From contig SFGV01000013.1 of the NCBI GenBank assembly GCA_004557545.1, forward strand, positions 1 to 42,430: a stretch of DNA of 42,430 bases, read 5' to 3'. Positions 1 to 7,858 of the stretch are shown here, piece by piece. The stretch is from Succinatimonas hippei (lineage in GTDB: Bacteria > Pseudomonadota > Gammaproteobacteria > Enterobacterales > Succinivibrionaceae). A program made the translations under genes and the position numbers. Position 1 is the first letter of the stretch, and the number at the start of each line of letters is the position of its first letter. The notes below the pieces were generated by a model. The model saw only the letters and a program-made list of their open reading frames with translations. It ran no database searches and had not been told where the DNA came from.

Positions 1-97
1 AGATCAGGCGGGTTCCGGCACACAGATCTTTATATAAAGTCACAAATATATTTATGAGATCTTTGTCATATATTGCTAAATATGCCCATAACATACC

Positions 98-126
98 TCT
101 TATATACCTAATATTTACCCTATAAT
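98..126 (+). promoter_or_regulatory. possible promoter of the TRAP-iol cluster
   Basis: A perfect -10 hexamer TATAAT lies at 121-126 in AT-rich DNA, about 95 bases before the first gene. No good -35 box sits at the right distance, so an activator may be needed or the match may be chance. An AGATCTTT repeat occurs twice further upstream (positions 23-30 and 57-64). Weak support. Confidence 0.25.
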
Positions 127-220
127 TTGAAGTAACTCTTACTTAAGCCATCGAGAAGGCACCTCAGAAAAATCCAGTGCTATTGAGTAAGTTTCTGTTA
201 AATAAGAGGAAAGCTATATT

Positions 221-739
221 ATGGTAAGTTTTTGCAGAAAACTTAAATATATTGAGAATGCGTTCATCGCAGTAACTCTGGCCGTCACCGCAATTGCGTG
301 TTTTGCTCAGGTGGTTAATCGAAATCTTATAGGCGCTCCAGTTTCATGGTTTGACGAGTTGGCCAGATACTGCATGGTATGCATGACATTGTTCGCGGCT
401 GAAGCTGGATTACGTGATGGATCACAAATAGCGGTTACCGCGCTCATTGATAAGGTTTCACCTGCAAATCGTCGCAGGTTATTGATTTTTAGCAAACTTG
501 TGATTGTGGCCTTTTCTATTTCGGTGGTTTGTGGAGCATTTATATTAATCAATTCACAGATCCGATCTGGTCAGACTTCACCAGGTCTTCATCTACCGAT
601 GTATGTACCTTATTCCTTTGTTCCTCTTGTTTTTGCGGTGATAGCAGTAGTTCAGGGGACGCTCTTTTTCCGTCTCTTAAAATGCAGTCCTGAGAAGCTT
701 GATGAGTTACTAAAGCGCGAAAAAAAAGGAGATAATTAA
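221..739 (+). CDS. dctQ: TRAP transporter small permease (DctQ family)
   Basis: The 172-residue protein has the small-subunit pattern of tripartite ATP-independent periplasmic transporters: four hydrophobic segments (about 14-32, 48-62, 90-110 and 130-150) and the family-like stretch WFDELARY after the first helix. The subunit pairs with DctM in the inner membrane to import organic or sugar acids driven by an ion gradient. The ATG at 221 has a good ribosome site, AGAGGAAAG at 206-213. Its TAA stop overlaps the ATG of the next gene by one base, which indicates tight coupling. The gene heads a cluster with iolB, iolJ, iolC and a DctP binding protein, so the cargo is probably an acidic sugar linked to inositol breakdown. 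The family is clear; the substrate is inferred. Confidence 0.88.
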   Translation: MVSFCRKLKYIENAFIAVTLAVTAIACFAQVVNRNLIGAPVSWFDELARYCMVCMTLFAAEAGLRDGSQIAVTALIDKVSPANRRRLLIFSKLVIVAFSISVVCGAFILINSQIRSGQTSPGLHLPMYVPYSFVPLVFAVIAVVQGTLFFRLLKCSPEKLDELLKREKKGDN

Positions 740-2004
740 TGACTGCCCTTATTTTATTTGCAAGTTTTGCTGTTCTGTTGATAGTTGGAGTTCCAATAGC
801 CATCGCGCTTGGAGCTTCAACAATGCTTACCCTTTGCTATCTTGGTCTTCCAGCCGCGGTCGTGGGTCAGAGGTTTTTCACTGCCATTGATTCAAGCTCG
901 ATCATGGCCATCCCGCTTTTTGTGCTTGCTGGAAATTTGATGACCTATGGCGGAATCTCAAAAAGGATTGTTGAATTTGCAAGCACTGCTGTCGGCAATA
1001 TTCGCGGCAGTCTATTTTACGTCATGGTTGTCTCCTGCGCTTTTTTTGCGGCACTTTCAGGTTCAGCGCCAGCAACTGTGATTGCTATAGGCTCCATGCT
1101 CTATCCAGAGATGATAAAACGCAAGTATCCCGCTGAGCGAACAGCGGGTTTGTTAGTCGCTTCAGGAGGTTTGGGACCTATTATTCCTCCTAGCATAATC
1201 ATGGTTATTTACGGCACTCTTACCGCTGGGTCGATAGGCGATTTGTTCAAATCTGGAATGGTAGTAGGACTGATGCTAACGTCAGTGTTGATAATCGTCT
1301 GCGCAATCCTCAGCGTCAAGGAAAACTGGCCTGTTTCGGGCAACAGGATCTCCATGAGCAATCTCCTGCATGGGTTTGTCAAAGCTTTTTTCGCGGTTCT
1401 ACTTCCTATCGTCGTTTTAGGTGGAATTTACACTGGGATCATGACTCCCACGGAATCCGCCGCGGTTGCGGTTGCGTATGCCTTTGTTGTTGGAGTTTTC
1501 ATTTACAGAGAATTACCTTTTTCAGGGCTCTTCAAGGTCCTTGTTGCCTCAGGCAAAGGCTCAGCGATCGTGCTTTTTATTATGGCGTTGTCAAATGGTT
1601 TCTCTTGGCTTTTCACTGTGGGTGGGATCTCCCGCTTCATGATCAGCTCAATTAACTCCATGCACTTGTCGGCTATGATGTTTTGCCTTATTGCAGCATT
1701 GTTGCTGCTGTTTCTTGGGGTATTCCTTGAAGGTATCGCCACGATCGTTCTTATGGTTCCATTGCTTTGGCCCATCGCTGAGGCTCTAGGAGTTAACGTC
1801 ATCCATTTTGGCATGATCGTTTGCTTGGCAAACGTCATTGGTGCTATGACACCTCCGGTTGCTGTGATCATTTTTTCGGCAGCATCGGTGACAGGTCAGA
1901 AAATGGGAGCTATTTCACGGGGACTGATGCCGTATTTTATCGGTTACCTTGTGGTATTTTTTGCGGTCGTTTTCATTCCTGACATCAGCACCTTCATTAA
2001 CTGA
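739..2004 (+). CDS. dctM: TRAP transporter large permease (DctM family)
   Basis: At 421 residues this has the usual length of DctM subunits and is hydrophobic throughout, with about a dozen predicted membrane helices. Family-typical stretches include SGSAPATVIAIGSMLYPEM near residues 108-126, GLGPIIPPSIIMVIYG near 145-160 and the C-terminal AMTPPVAVIIF. It forms the transport channel with DctQ and receives substrate from the periplasmic DctP protein. It starts within the stop of dctQ (TAATG). The gene order dctQ-dctM-iolB-iolJ-iolC-dctP is unusual because the binding-protein gene is three genes away from the permeases. Confidence 0.92.
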   Translation: MTALILFASFAVLLIVGVPIAIALGASTMLTLCYLGLPAAVVGQRFFTAIDSSSIMAIPLFVLAGNLMTYGGISKRIVEFASTAVGNIRGSLFYVMVVSCAFFAALSGSAPATVIAIGSMLYPEMIKRKYPAERTAGLLVASGGLGPIIPPSIIMVIYGTLTAGSIGDLFKSGMVVGLMLTSVLIIVCAILSVKENWPVSGNRISMSNLLHGFVKAFFAVLLPIVVLGGIYTGIMTPTESAAVAVAYAFVVGVFIYRELPFSGLFKVLVASGKGSAIVLFIMALSNGFSWLFTVGGISRFMISSINSMHLSAMMFCLIAALLLLFLGVFLEGIATIVLMVPLLWPIAEALGVNVIHFGMIVCLANVIGAMTPPVAVIIFSAASVTGQKMGAISRGLMPYFIGYLVVFFAVVFIPDISTFIN

Positions 2005-2075
2005 CAAAGTGCTAAAAGTTATGAATGTTTGAGATCGATTGTTATTGTTTGGACTTTTAACAGGTGCAAGGAATT

Positions 2076-2864
2076 ATGGAAAGTAAGGTGTTCGGTTATC
2101 CTTCATTTGATCTCGGCGGGGAAATGATCCTCACCACATATGACAACGAGTATCGGGCCATGATGATGGATATCCGTGTCTATTCAATGAAAAGAGGATC
2201 TGTTCGGCATTTCGTGCGCGAACAAGAAGAAATTGCTGTGCTACTACTTTCCGGGAAAGTTGAATTAAGTTTCCCCGGAGCATCTGTCCGCGCAAGCAGG
2301 AAGGATGTCTTCACTCAAGGACCTTGGGCGGTTCATGTTCCCTGTGGTAAAGAAATATCTGTAAGAGCGCTTGACGATAGTGAGATCCTCGTACAGTGCA
2401 CGCATAATGATGCCGAATTTACATGTAGGTTACACCGACCTGAAGATGCTCCATGGAAATATTCGTGTAAAGGAAAATTCGGTGGAACAGCCCAGAGACG
2501 GGTTAACACGATCTTCGATCATGATATTGAGCCCAGATCTAACATGGTTCTAGGCGAAGTTCTAAATGATCGGGGCAACTGGTCTGGATACCTGCCACAT
2601 CGTCACCCTCAACCTGAAACCTATTTTTTTAAATTTGATCGCGAAGAAGGCTTCGGAGCCAGCTTTGTTGGTGACAAAGTATTCAAAAGCGTTAACAACA
2701 GCTTTTCCGCGATCCCTGGAGGAGAACTCCATCCTCAGGCTGCTGCTCCCGGTTTTCTCATGTATACCTGTTGGATGATCCGTCACCTGCCAGGCAATCC
2801 TTGGCTACAGACTGACAGAGTAGAAGATCCAAGGTATCAATGGATGCATAATGCCAAGTTCTAA
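2076..2864 (+). CDS. iolB: 5-deoxy-glucuronate isomerase (IolB)
   Basis: IolB converts 5-deoxy-D-glucuronate to 5-dehydro-2-deoxy-D-gluconate in inositol catabolism. The protein (262 residues from this start) shows the two-cupin fold pattern of the family; the C-terminal half carries GNWSGYLPHRHPQPETYFF, GEVLNDRG upstream of it, and a final PRYQWMH, all strongly like known IolB. The ATG at 2076 follows AAGGA at 2068-2072, a short spacing; a GTG at 2064 in the same frame is the alternative and would add four residues. It lies 71 bases after dctM. No iolG, iolE or iolD is found nearby, so the substrate may be taken up rather than made from inositol. Confidence 0.9.
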   Translation: MESKVFGYPSFDLGGEMILTTYDNEYRAMMMDIRVYSMKRGSVRHFVREQEEIAVLLLSGKVELSFPGASVRASRKDVFTQGPWAVHVPCGKEISVRALDDSEILVQCTHNDAEFTCRLHRPEDAPWKYSCKGKFGGTAQRRVNTIFDHDIEPRSNMVLGEVLNDRGNWSGYLPHRHPQPETYFFKFDREEGFGASFVGDKVFKSVNNSFSAIPGGELHPQAAAPGFLMYTCWMIRHLPGNPWLQTDRVEDPRYQWMHNAKF

Positions 2865-2960
2865 TATCAACATAGTGGCAGGTACATGTCAGGAAAGAGA
2901 TTTATTTGCTCAGAATTTTGTACTGATTATGTGTATTGATAATTTTTTTTGTGCATTTAG

Positions 2961-2990
2961 TTAACAAATATCACAAAAATATCTTAAAAT
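2961..2990 (+). promoter_or_regulatory. possible internal promoter before iolJ
   Basis: TTAACA at 2961-2966 and TAAAAT at 2985-2990 are separated by 18 bases in a very AT-rich part of the 172-base gap between iolB and the aldolase gene. This is the longest gap in the cluster, so iolJ-iolC-dctP may have a promoter of their own. Hexamer match only. Confidence 0.35.
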
Positions 2991-3019
2991 CTTCACTAAG
3001 ATCTACTCAGATAAATTAT

Positions 3020-3031
3020 GACTCCGGAGTC
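3020..3031. repeat. 12-bp perfect palindrome over the iolJ ribosome site
   Basis: GACTCCGGAGTC is a perfect palindrome that includes the GGAG Shine-Dalgarno sequence of the aldolase gene (ATG at 3037). Such a site could bind a dimeric regulator or hide the ribosome site; either role is inference. Confidence 0.45.
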
Positions 3032-3036
3032 AAAAT

Positions 3037-3900
3037 ATGCTCTGTCCTTTCACAAGAATTCTTAAAGACGCTCTGACTGATAAGCGCGCGGTAGGAGCTT
3101 TCAATGTGGGGAACATGGAGATGCTTATAGGTATAGTCAAGGCCGCAGAAGATCTCAGATCCCCTATTGTCCTGCAGATAGCCGAAAAAAGGTTCAAACA
3201 CTCGCCACTTGAATATGTCGGTCCGATGATGTTTTCAGTGGCACAGAAAGCGAAGATTGAGATTGCTCTCGAACTTGACCATGGTTTTACCGTTGAAAAC
3301 ATCAGACGATCTCTCGCGTTTGGCTTTAATTCCATCATGTTTGATGGATCTGATAAACCAGTAGCGGAGAATATCCGTCTCACTTCTGCTGTGGCAAAGG
3401 AAGTCCACAACCAAGGCGCCGCGCTTGAGGCTGAAATCGGTGTTGTAGGAGGCAGTGAGGGGGGAGCCATGTACTTGGCATCCTGCGCGCGTCTTGAGGA
3501 CATCATAAAACTCGGATCTGAGTCTGAGTGTGACGCTCTTGCGGTTGCAATCGGTAATGCCCATGGACATTACAAAGGTGTCCCGAAGCTTAACTTCGAA
3601 CTACTTCAACAGTCGCATGCGGCGTTACCAGGTATGCCACTGGTACTTCACGGAGGCACTGGAATCGCTCCGGAAGATTTCAGAAAAGCTATCACCATGG
3701 GGATATGCAAAATCAATATCGCCACCGCTAATTTTGATGCTTTTGTCGCGGGTGCTGCCGCATACTGTCAAGCGGTAGCACCAGATTCCCGCAGTTATTT
3801 TGGATTAAATGAGTCCGCAGTTGAAAAGATCTATGAAAACACGTGTGCTCATATAAGGCTTTTCAACAACACTGAACCTCTTGATGTGATTAATTTCTAG
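3037..3900 (+). CDS. iolJ: class II aldolase, probably 6-phospho-5-dehydro-2-deoxy-D-gluconate aldolase (IolJ)
   Basis: This 287-residue protein is a zinc-dependent class II aldolase of the Fba/GatY/IolJ family. The proton donor and first zinc ligand are seen in ELDHG (Asp81, His82); the other zinc histidines are in NAHGHYKG (around 176-178) and LHGGTGI (His205), and EAEIGVVGG near 131-139 is typical. Alone it could be a tagatose- or fructose-bisphosphate aldolase. Lying 9 bases upstream of iolC and downstream of iolB, it most likely cleaves the IolC product to dihydroxyacetone phosphate and malonate semialdehyde. GGAG at 3026-3029 supports the ATG at 3037. Confidence 0.85.
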   Translation: MLCPFTRILKDALTDKRAVGAFNVGNMEMLIGIVKAAEDLRSPIVLQIAEKRFKHSPLEYVGPMMFSVAQKAKIEIALELDHGFTVENIRRSLAFGFNSIMFDGSDKPVAENIRLTSAVAKEVHNQGAALEAEIGVVGGSEGGAMYLASCARLEDIIKLGSESECDALAVAIGNAHGHYKGVPKLNFELLQQSHAALPGMPLVLHGGTGIAPEDFRKAITMGICKINIATANFDAFVAGAAAYCQAVAPDSRSYFGLNESAVEKIYENTCAHIRLFNNTEPLDVINF

Positions 3901-3909
3901 GAGATTATT

Positions 3910-4935
3910 TTGGCTAATTATATTAATTTTGCAAAAGATCGCCCACTGGATCTGATTCTTTTGGGACGCGCGTGCATTGACCTCAATCCTATCCCTGAAG
4001 AGATGTATCGTTCTCTTGACAAGAGTCGCACTTTTAAAATGTATCTTGGTGGCTCTCCCGCCAATATAGCCGCAGGGCTTGGACGTCTGGGAAAAAAATG
4101 CGGTTTCATAGCTAAGGTTTCAAATGACCAGTTTGGTGATTTCGCTATCAACCAGCTTAGGGGCTTCGGTTGCGATGTCTCGCATGTGACCAAAGTTAGC
4201 GGTCCTCAGAATCTCGGACTTACTTTCACTGAGGTTTTGTCACCTGAGAAAAGCTCGATCTTGATGTACCGCCAGCAGATCGCGGATTTGGCACTGGATG
4301 TAAGTGATGTTGACGAGGACTATATTAAAAAAGGGAAGGCGCTTTTAATTTCTGGAACCGCGCTTTCAGAGAGCCCTTCGCGCGAGGCTGCGCTTAAGGC
4401 AGTGATGTTTGCAAAGCGTAACGGCATTCCGGTGTTTTTTGATATTGATTACAGGGCCTATAACTGGAAAAACCGCGATGAAATGTCAATTTACTATTCT
4501 GCCGTAGCGGAAAAGGCAGATCTGATCCTGGGCTCACGGGAAGAATTTGATCTGACCATGTCGCTCACTAAGAGCGGTCTCGATGATCCTGAGACTGCAA
4601 ACTATTTCTTTGGATTTGACGCAAAGATTGTTGTGATCAAACACGGCAAAGATGGTTCAACAGCTTATCTTCGCAACGGGGAGAAATACGACGTCAAGCC
4701 CTATGAAGTCAAGCCGCTCAAGGGATTTGGCGGAGGAGATGGTTATGCGTCCGCATTTATCTATGGCTTGTTTGAAGGCTGGGATATGAGCAAGATGCTT
4801 CAGTATGGTAGCGCTTCGGCAGCAATTCAAATTAAATCTCATGGTTGTAGTGATTTCATGGCTACTCTCCCTGAACTTCAGGCTTTTATCCTGGAAGAAG
4901 AAAATAAATACGGAAGACATGTAGAAAGCAAATGA
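3910..4935 (+). CDS. iolC: 5-dehydro-2-deoxygluconokinase (IolC), PfkB family
   Basis: IolC phosphorylates 5-dehydro-2-deoxygluconate at C6. The 341-residue sequence follows known IolC closely: GRACIDLN at 19-26, the glycine motif YLGGSPANIAAGLGRLG at 45-61, FTEVLSPEKSSILMYR around 106-121, and the C-terminal ATP/catalytic motif GFGGGDGYASAF, where Asp277 is the expected base. The usual motif reads GAGDSYAS, so an Ala-to-Gly and a Ser-to-Gly change are present. The start is TTG at 3910, supported by AGGAG at 3899-3903, which overlaps the stop of the aldolase gene, and by homology beginning soon after. It is very probably co-translated with iolJ. Confidence 0.92.
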   Translation: MANYINFAKDRPLDLILLGRACIDLNPIPEEMYRSLDKSRTFKMYLGGSPANIAAGLGRLGKKCGFIAKVSNDQFGDFAINQLRGFGCDVSHVTKVSGPQNLGLTFTEVLSPEKSSILMYRQQIADLALDVSDVDEDYIKKGKALLISGTALSESPSREAALKAVMFAKRNGIPVFFDIDYRAYNWKNRDEMSIYYSAVAEKADLILGSREEFDLTMSLTKSGLDDPETANYFFGFDAKIVVIKHGKDGSTAYLRNGEKYDVKPYEVKPLKGFGGGDGYASAFIYGLFEGWDMSKMLQYGSASAAIQIKSHGCSDFMATLPELQAFILEEENKYGRHVESK

Positions 4936-4990
4936 AATAATGCTTTGTTTTACTGTAAAAAAATAATCAACAAACTTAAGGAAATAAGAC

Positions 4991-5965
4991 ATGAAAAAAT
5001 CGTTGTATTTTTCTATTCTGGTTACAGCAATGTTCTCAGCTCATGCGTATGCAGCAGATGTGAGTTTGTCGATGGGCTTTGTTGATCCCATTTCATCAAG
5101 TTATGCCAAAGGTGGGCTTAAATTTGCCGAAGAGGTGAAAAAACTTACCGATGGTCGCGTAGAGATCAACGTTATCGCCGGTGGCTCTCTCGGTGGTGAA
5201 CGCGAAATGATTGAAGGCGTTCAGATGGGAACTGTCGATATAGGAACTGCTGCTAATCCGGTGTTTTCGCAATTTATTCCGGAGATGGTGCTGTTAGATC
5301 AGCCTTATCTGTTTTCTTCAGTAGAAGAGGCGCATAAGGCTATTGATGGAAAACTCAACGAGCTGATTGAAACGAAGGCGGAAGCGCAGGGAATGAGGAT
5401 CCTAGGCTGGCTGGAGTCTGGATATCGGGATGTATTTTCAAAAGATCCTGTAACTAAGCCCGAGGATTTCAAAGGCCTTAAGATCAGAACTATGGAGAAT
5501 AAGATGCAGATCGCGGCCTTTAACGCTCTCGGAGCTGTTGCTACTCCAATGCCTTTCACCGAGCAGTACACTGCTCTGCAGCAGGGCACTATTTCAGCCA
5601 ATGAAAATGCCATCTGCAACATGTTGATCAATCGCTATTACGAAGTAATCAAAAATATTACGAGAACCAATCATCAGTTTACTTATATAGGAGTTGCTAT
5701 TTCAGAGCGTGCCTGGCAATCAATTCCTGAACAGGATAGACCCAAGGTGATGGAGGCTATGAAAACCGCTGTGGCATGGCAGAGAAATGATCTTGCTGAA
5801 CTCAATGCCTTCTCTGAAAAAGAGCTCACCGAGAAACATGGAGTCAAATTCCATGATATTGACAGAAAAGCTCTGCGTGACATCATCGTTCCTAGGCTTA
5901 TCAACCTTACTGCAAGTGTCCCTCAAGAGTGGAAAGATGCGGTTGCGGAAGCTTCTAAAGAATAA
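4991..5965 (+). CDS. dctP: TRAP transporter periplasmic substrate-binding protein (DctP family)
   Basis: The 324-residue precursor starts with a clear signal peptide (MKKSLYFSILVTAMFSAHA, likely cut after AYA near residue 21). The mature part has family features: GGSLGGEREMIEGVQMGTVDIG, and GLKIRTMEN with the conserved substrate-carboxylate arginine (Arg166), followed by TPMPFTEQYTALQQGTI. A second arginine, Arg146 in SGYRDVF, is also typical. It delivers an acidic substrate to DctQM. It lies 55 bases after iolC with AAGGAAA before the ATG. The usual GQEN near residue 205 reads ANEN here, which may reflect a different ligand. The ligand is inferred to be an inositol-pathway acid or a uronate. 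Confidence 0.92.
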   Translation: MKKSLYFSILVTAMFSAHAYAADVSLSMGFVDPISSSYAKGGLKFAEEVKKLTDGRVEINVIAGGSLGGEREMIEGVQMGTVDIGTAANPVFSQFIPEMVLLDQPYLFSSVEEAHKAIDGKLNELIETKAEAQGMRILGWLESGYRDVFSKDPVTKPEDFKGLKIRTMENKMQIAAFNALGAVATPMPFTEQYTALQQGTISANENAICNMLINRYYEVIKNITRTNHQFTYIGVAISERAWQSIPEQDRPKVMEAMKTAVAWQRNDLAELNAFSEKELTEKHGVKFHDIDRKALRDIIVPRLINLTASVPQEWKDAVAEASKE

Positions 5966-6583
5966 TGATCTTCAGACTTTCTGTTGAAAAGAGTTTTTAA
6001 CCATACTTTATTAAAACATTCTCAAAACCGTTTACTAATTTTGTTTTCTGGGACGCCCTCTTGTCTTTTAGATCTTTGATCAGAGGTCCAGGTTCTTGGG
6101 CGTCCTTGCTTGCCTGGAACAAAAAGGCCCTGAACGGTTACCGTATTGACTTTCTCCGAGTTGAATCTCTGTTCCGACAAACTTAATTTTCCCATCATAA
6201 CTAACACTCCTTGATAATCTGATATCCAAAAGGATCATCTGATATTGGAGGTGGATGAGTTTTGGTTTTCTGCCACGTGGTAGATAGATCATCAAGCAGT
6301 TATGTGTAGGAACGGTCATTTAGCGGTTCGCTCTCTGAGCACTTATTTTTATTCTTCAGGTAAGCGCTGTGGCGATGAAATTACCAAGCCTCACCGGCAA
6401 TGACTGGTAGATCTCCATGTACGTTTATACAGCTAAAACGTTCAGTACTCAAGCTGGTAGCTACAGATACAGGGATACTGACCACTTCTTTCTTTTAGAA
6501 TTAAGTTGGCCCTCAGAGAAATACCGGCTATCAATTAAGAAAGGACAATAAAGATGGTTACCAACAGAAAGTATGAAGAACAA
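5966..6583. other. 618-bp stretch without a convincing gene
   Basis: Only short open frames exist. On the minus strand around 6022-6207 a reading contains GRPRTWTS followed by basic residues, vaguely like basic tails of small mobile-element proteins; I cannot support a gene. GGACGCCC at 6051-6058 and GGGCGTCC at 6098-6105 form an 8-bp inverted repeat with a 39-base loop. No classical terminator was found directly behind dctP. The region may be decayed DNA. Confidence 0.4.
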
Positions 6584-6613
6584 AAAAGGGACTATTTAAT
6601 ATGAGTCCCTTTT
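6584..6613 (-). terminator. intrinsic terminator of glk
   Basis: Two 10-base arms, AAAAGGGACT (6584-6593) and AGTCCCTTTT (6604-6613), pair perfectly around a 10-base loop. Read on the minus strand the hairpin runs into a T tract (complement of the A run at 6582-6587), directly behind the glucokinase stop. It could also stop transcription from the plus side. Confidence 0.8.
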
Positions 6614-6630
6614 ATCGTAAGGTCTGAATA

Positions 6631-7608
6631 TCAGAGCACCGCACCGAGCGCCTGACGGATCACGGCAGCTGATCCCTGAAGCCCTGCGAGAGGATCGGTT
6701 ACTACGTACACTGGGATCTTCTTGAGCATTTCGTTAAAGCGTCCTTTGTCCTCAAAACTCTTGCGGAAAGGTGATTTCACGAAATAGTCAAGGAAGTGGA
6801 TCACTACGCCGCCTGCGATAAACACGCCGCCTGAGGTACCCATACCTAAGGCAAGATCACCGCCAAAGGATCCCATCATGTCGCAGAAGACATCAAGAGC
6901 CTTGCGGCAGTCAGGATCAGGGGTAGCCGCGAGGGCGCCCTTGGTGACATCGGCAGGGGTGAAGGATGAGGTGTCACGACCATGCTCTGAGGCAATCGCC
7001 GCGCAGATATTTACAAGACCGGGCCCTGAGAGCACGCGTTCATATGATACGTGGCCAAAGCGCTTGCGCAGCGCGAGCAGGATCTTGTCCTGCTCGTCAT
7101 TGGCAGGAGCCATGTCGACATGACCGCCTTCGCCCGGGAGCGGATACCATTTGTCACCGATGTGAATGAGGTGACCTACGCCAAGTCCGGTGCCGGCGCC
7201 GTAAATCGCGGCAGGTCCGTTGATGTCACGCTCACCGCCGCCAACCTTGATGAGCTTGTCCGGGGTTAATACGGCCGCGGCCATGGACATCGCGGTGAAA
7301 TCATTGACTACGAGCAGCTCCTTAAGTCCGGTGTTTTTCTTCATCTCGGAGATTGAGAACTCCCAGGGATTGTTGGTCATCTTTACATGATCCCCGGTGA
7401 TCGGGCAGGCAATGGCGATACAGCCTACATCAAAGCTCTGACCGCATTCCTTTTTAAAACGCAATATCACCTGCTCAAGCGAAGGATTGTCAACTGCTGA
7501 ATATACGATTGGATCTGAAAGCTTGCCATCGGCAAGATTTACAAGCGCTAATCTGGCGTTGGTTCCGCCAATGTCGCCTACCAGAGCGACTCCTTCAAGC
7601 CTAGTCAT
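6631..7608 (-). CDS. glk: glucokinase (E. coli Glk type)
   Basis: Glk phosphorylates glucose to glucose 6-phosphate in the cytoplasm. The 325-residue protein matches the E. coli-type family over its full length: GDIGGTNARLAL phosphate motif at 11-22, IACPITGDHVKMTNNPW, the catalytic region VVNDFTAMSMA, YGAGTGLGVGHLIH, PGEGGHVDMAP, ERVLSGPGLVN and GGVFIAGGVV. It is a single gene with its own terminator at 6584-6613 and about 250 bases of upstream DNA before the divergent repeat-protein gene. Nothing in the surroundings shows how it is regulated. Confidence 0.95.
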   Translation of the reverse strand: MTRLEGVALVGDIGGTNARLALVNLADGKLSDPIVYSAVDNPSLEQVILRFKKECGQSFDVGCIAIACPITGDHVKMTNNPWEFSISEMKKNTGLKELLVVNDFTAMSMAAAVLTPDKLIKVGGGERDINGPAAIYGAGTGLGVGHLIHIGDKWYPLPGEGGHVDMAPANDEQDKILLALRKRFGHVSYERVLSGPGLVNICAAIASEHGRDTSSFTPADVTKGALAATPDPDCRKALDVFCDMMGSFGGDLALGMGTSGGVFIAGGVVIHFLDYFVKSPFRKSFEDKGRFNEMLKKIPVYVVTDPLAGLQGSAAVIRQALGAVL

Positions 7609-7858
7609 TTGATTTAATATCCTGTTTTAAGTTTTAATGATGTGAGCTACCGCGCTTTAAAAAACCGGATTTTATGTCACAAGTAAATAAGGCGCGCGTG
7701 AAAAAATATTTCATGACTCTGGTGATTATATTACAGTTTTGAAGCTAATGCCCTGCTTGAGAGACATGGAGGTTAAGCGCCGCAAGGACGCTTTTAACGC
7801 ATTGAAATCAGAGAAAATTGCGCGAGCGCGCGTGCTACATTTTTATGGAACTAAGGTT

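Noticed and set aside
6022..6319. Open frames on the minus strand with a basic GRPRTWTS segment
   Set aside because: No start signal, no family match I can support, and two overlapping frames compete. Recorded only as possible remnant.
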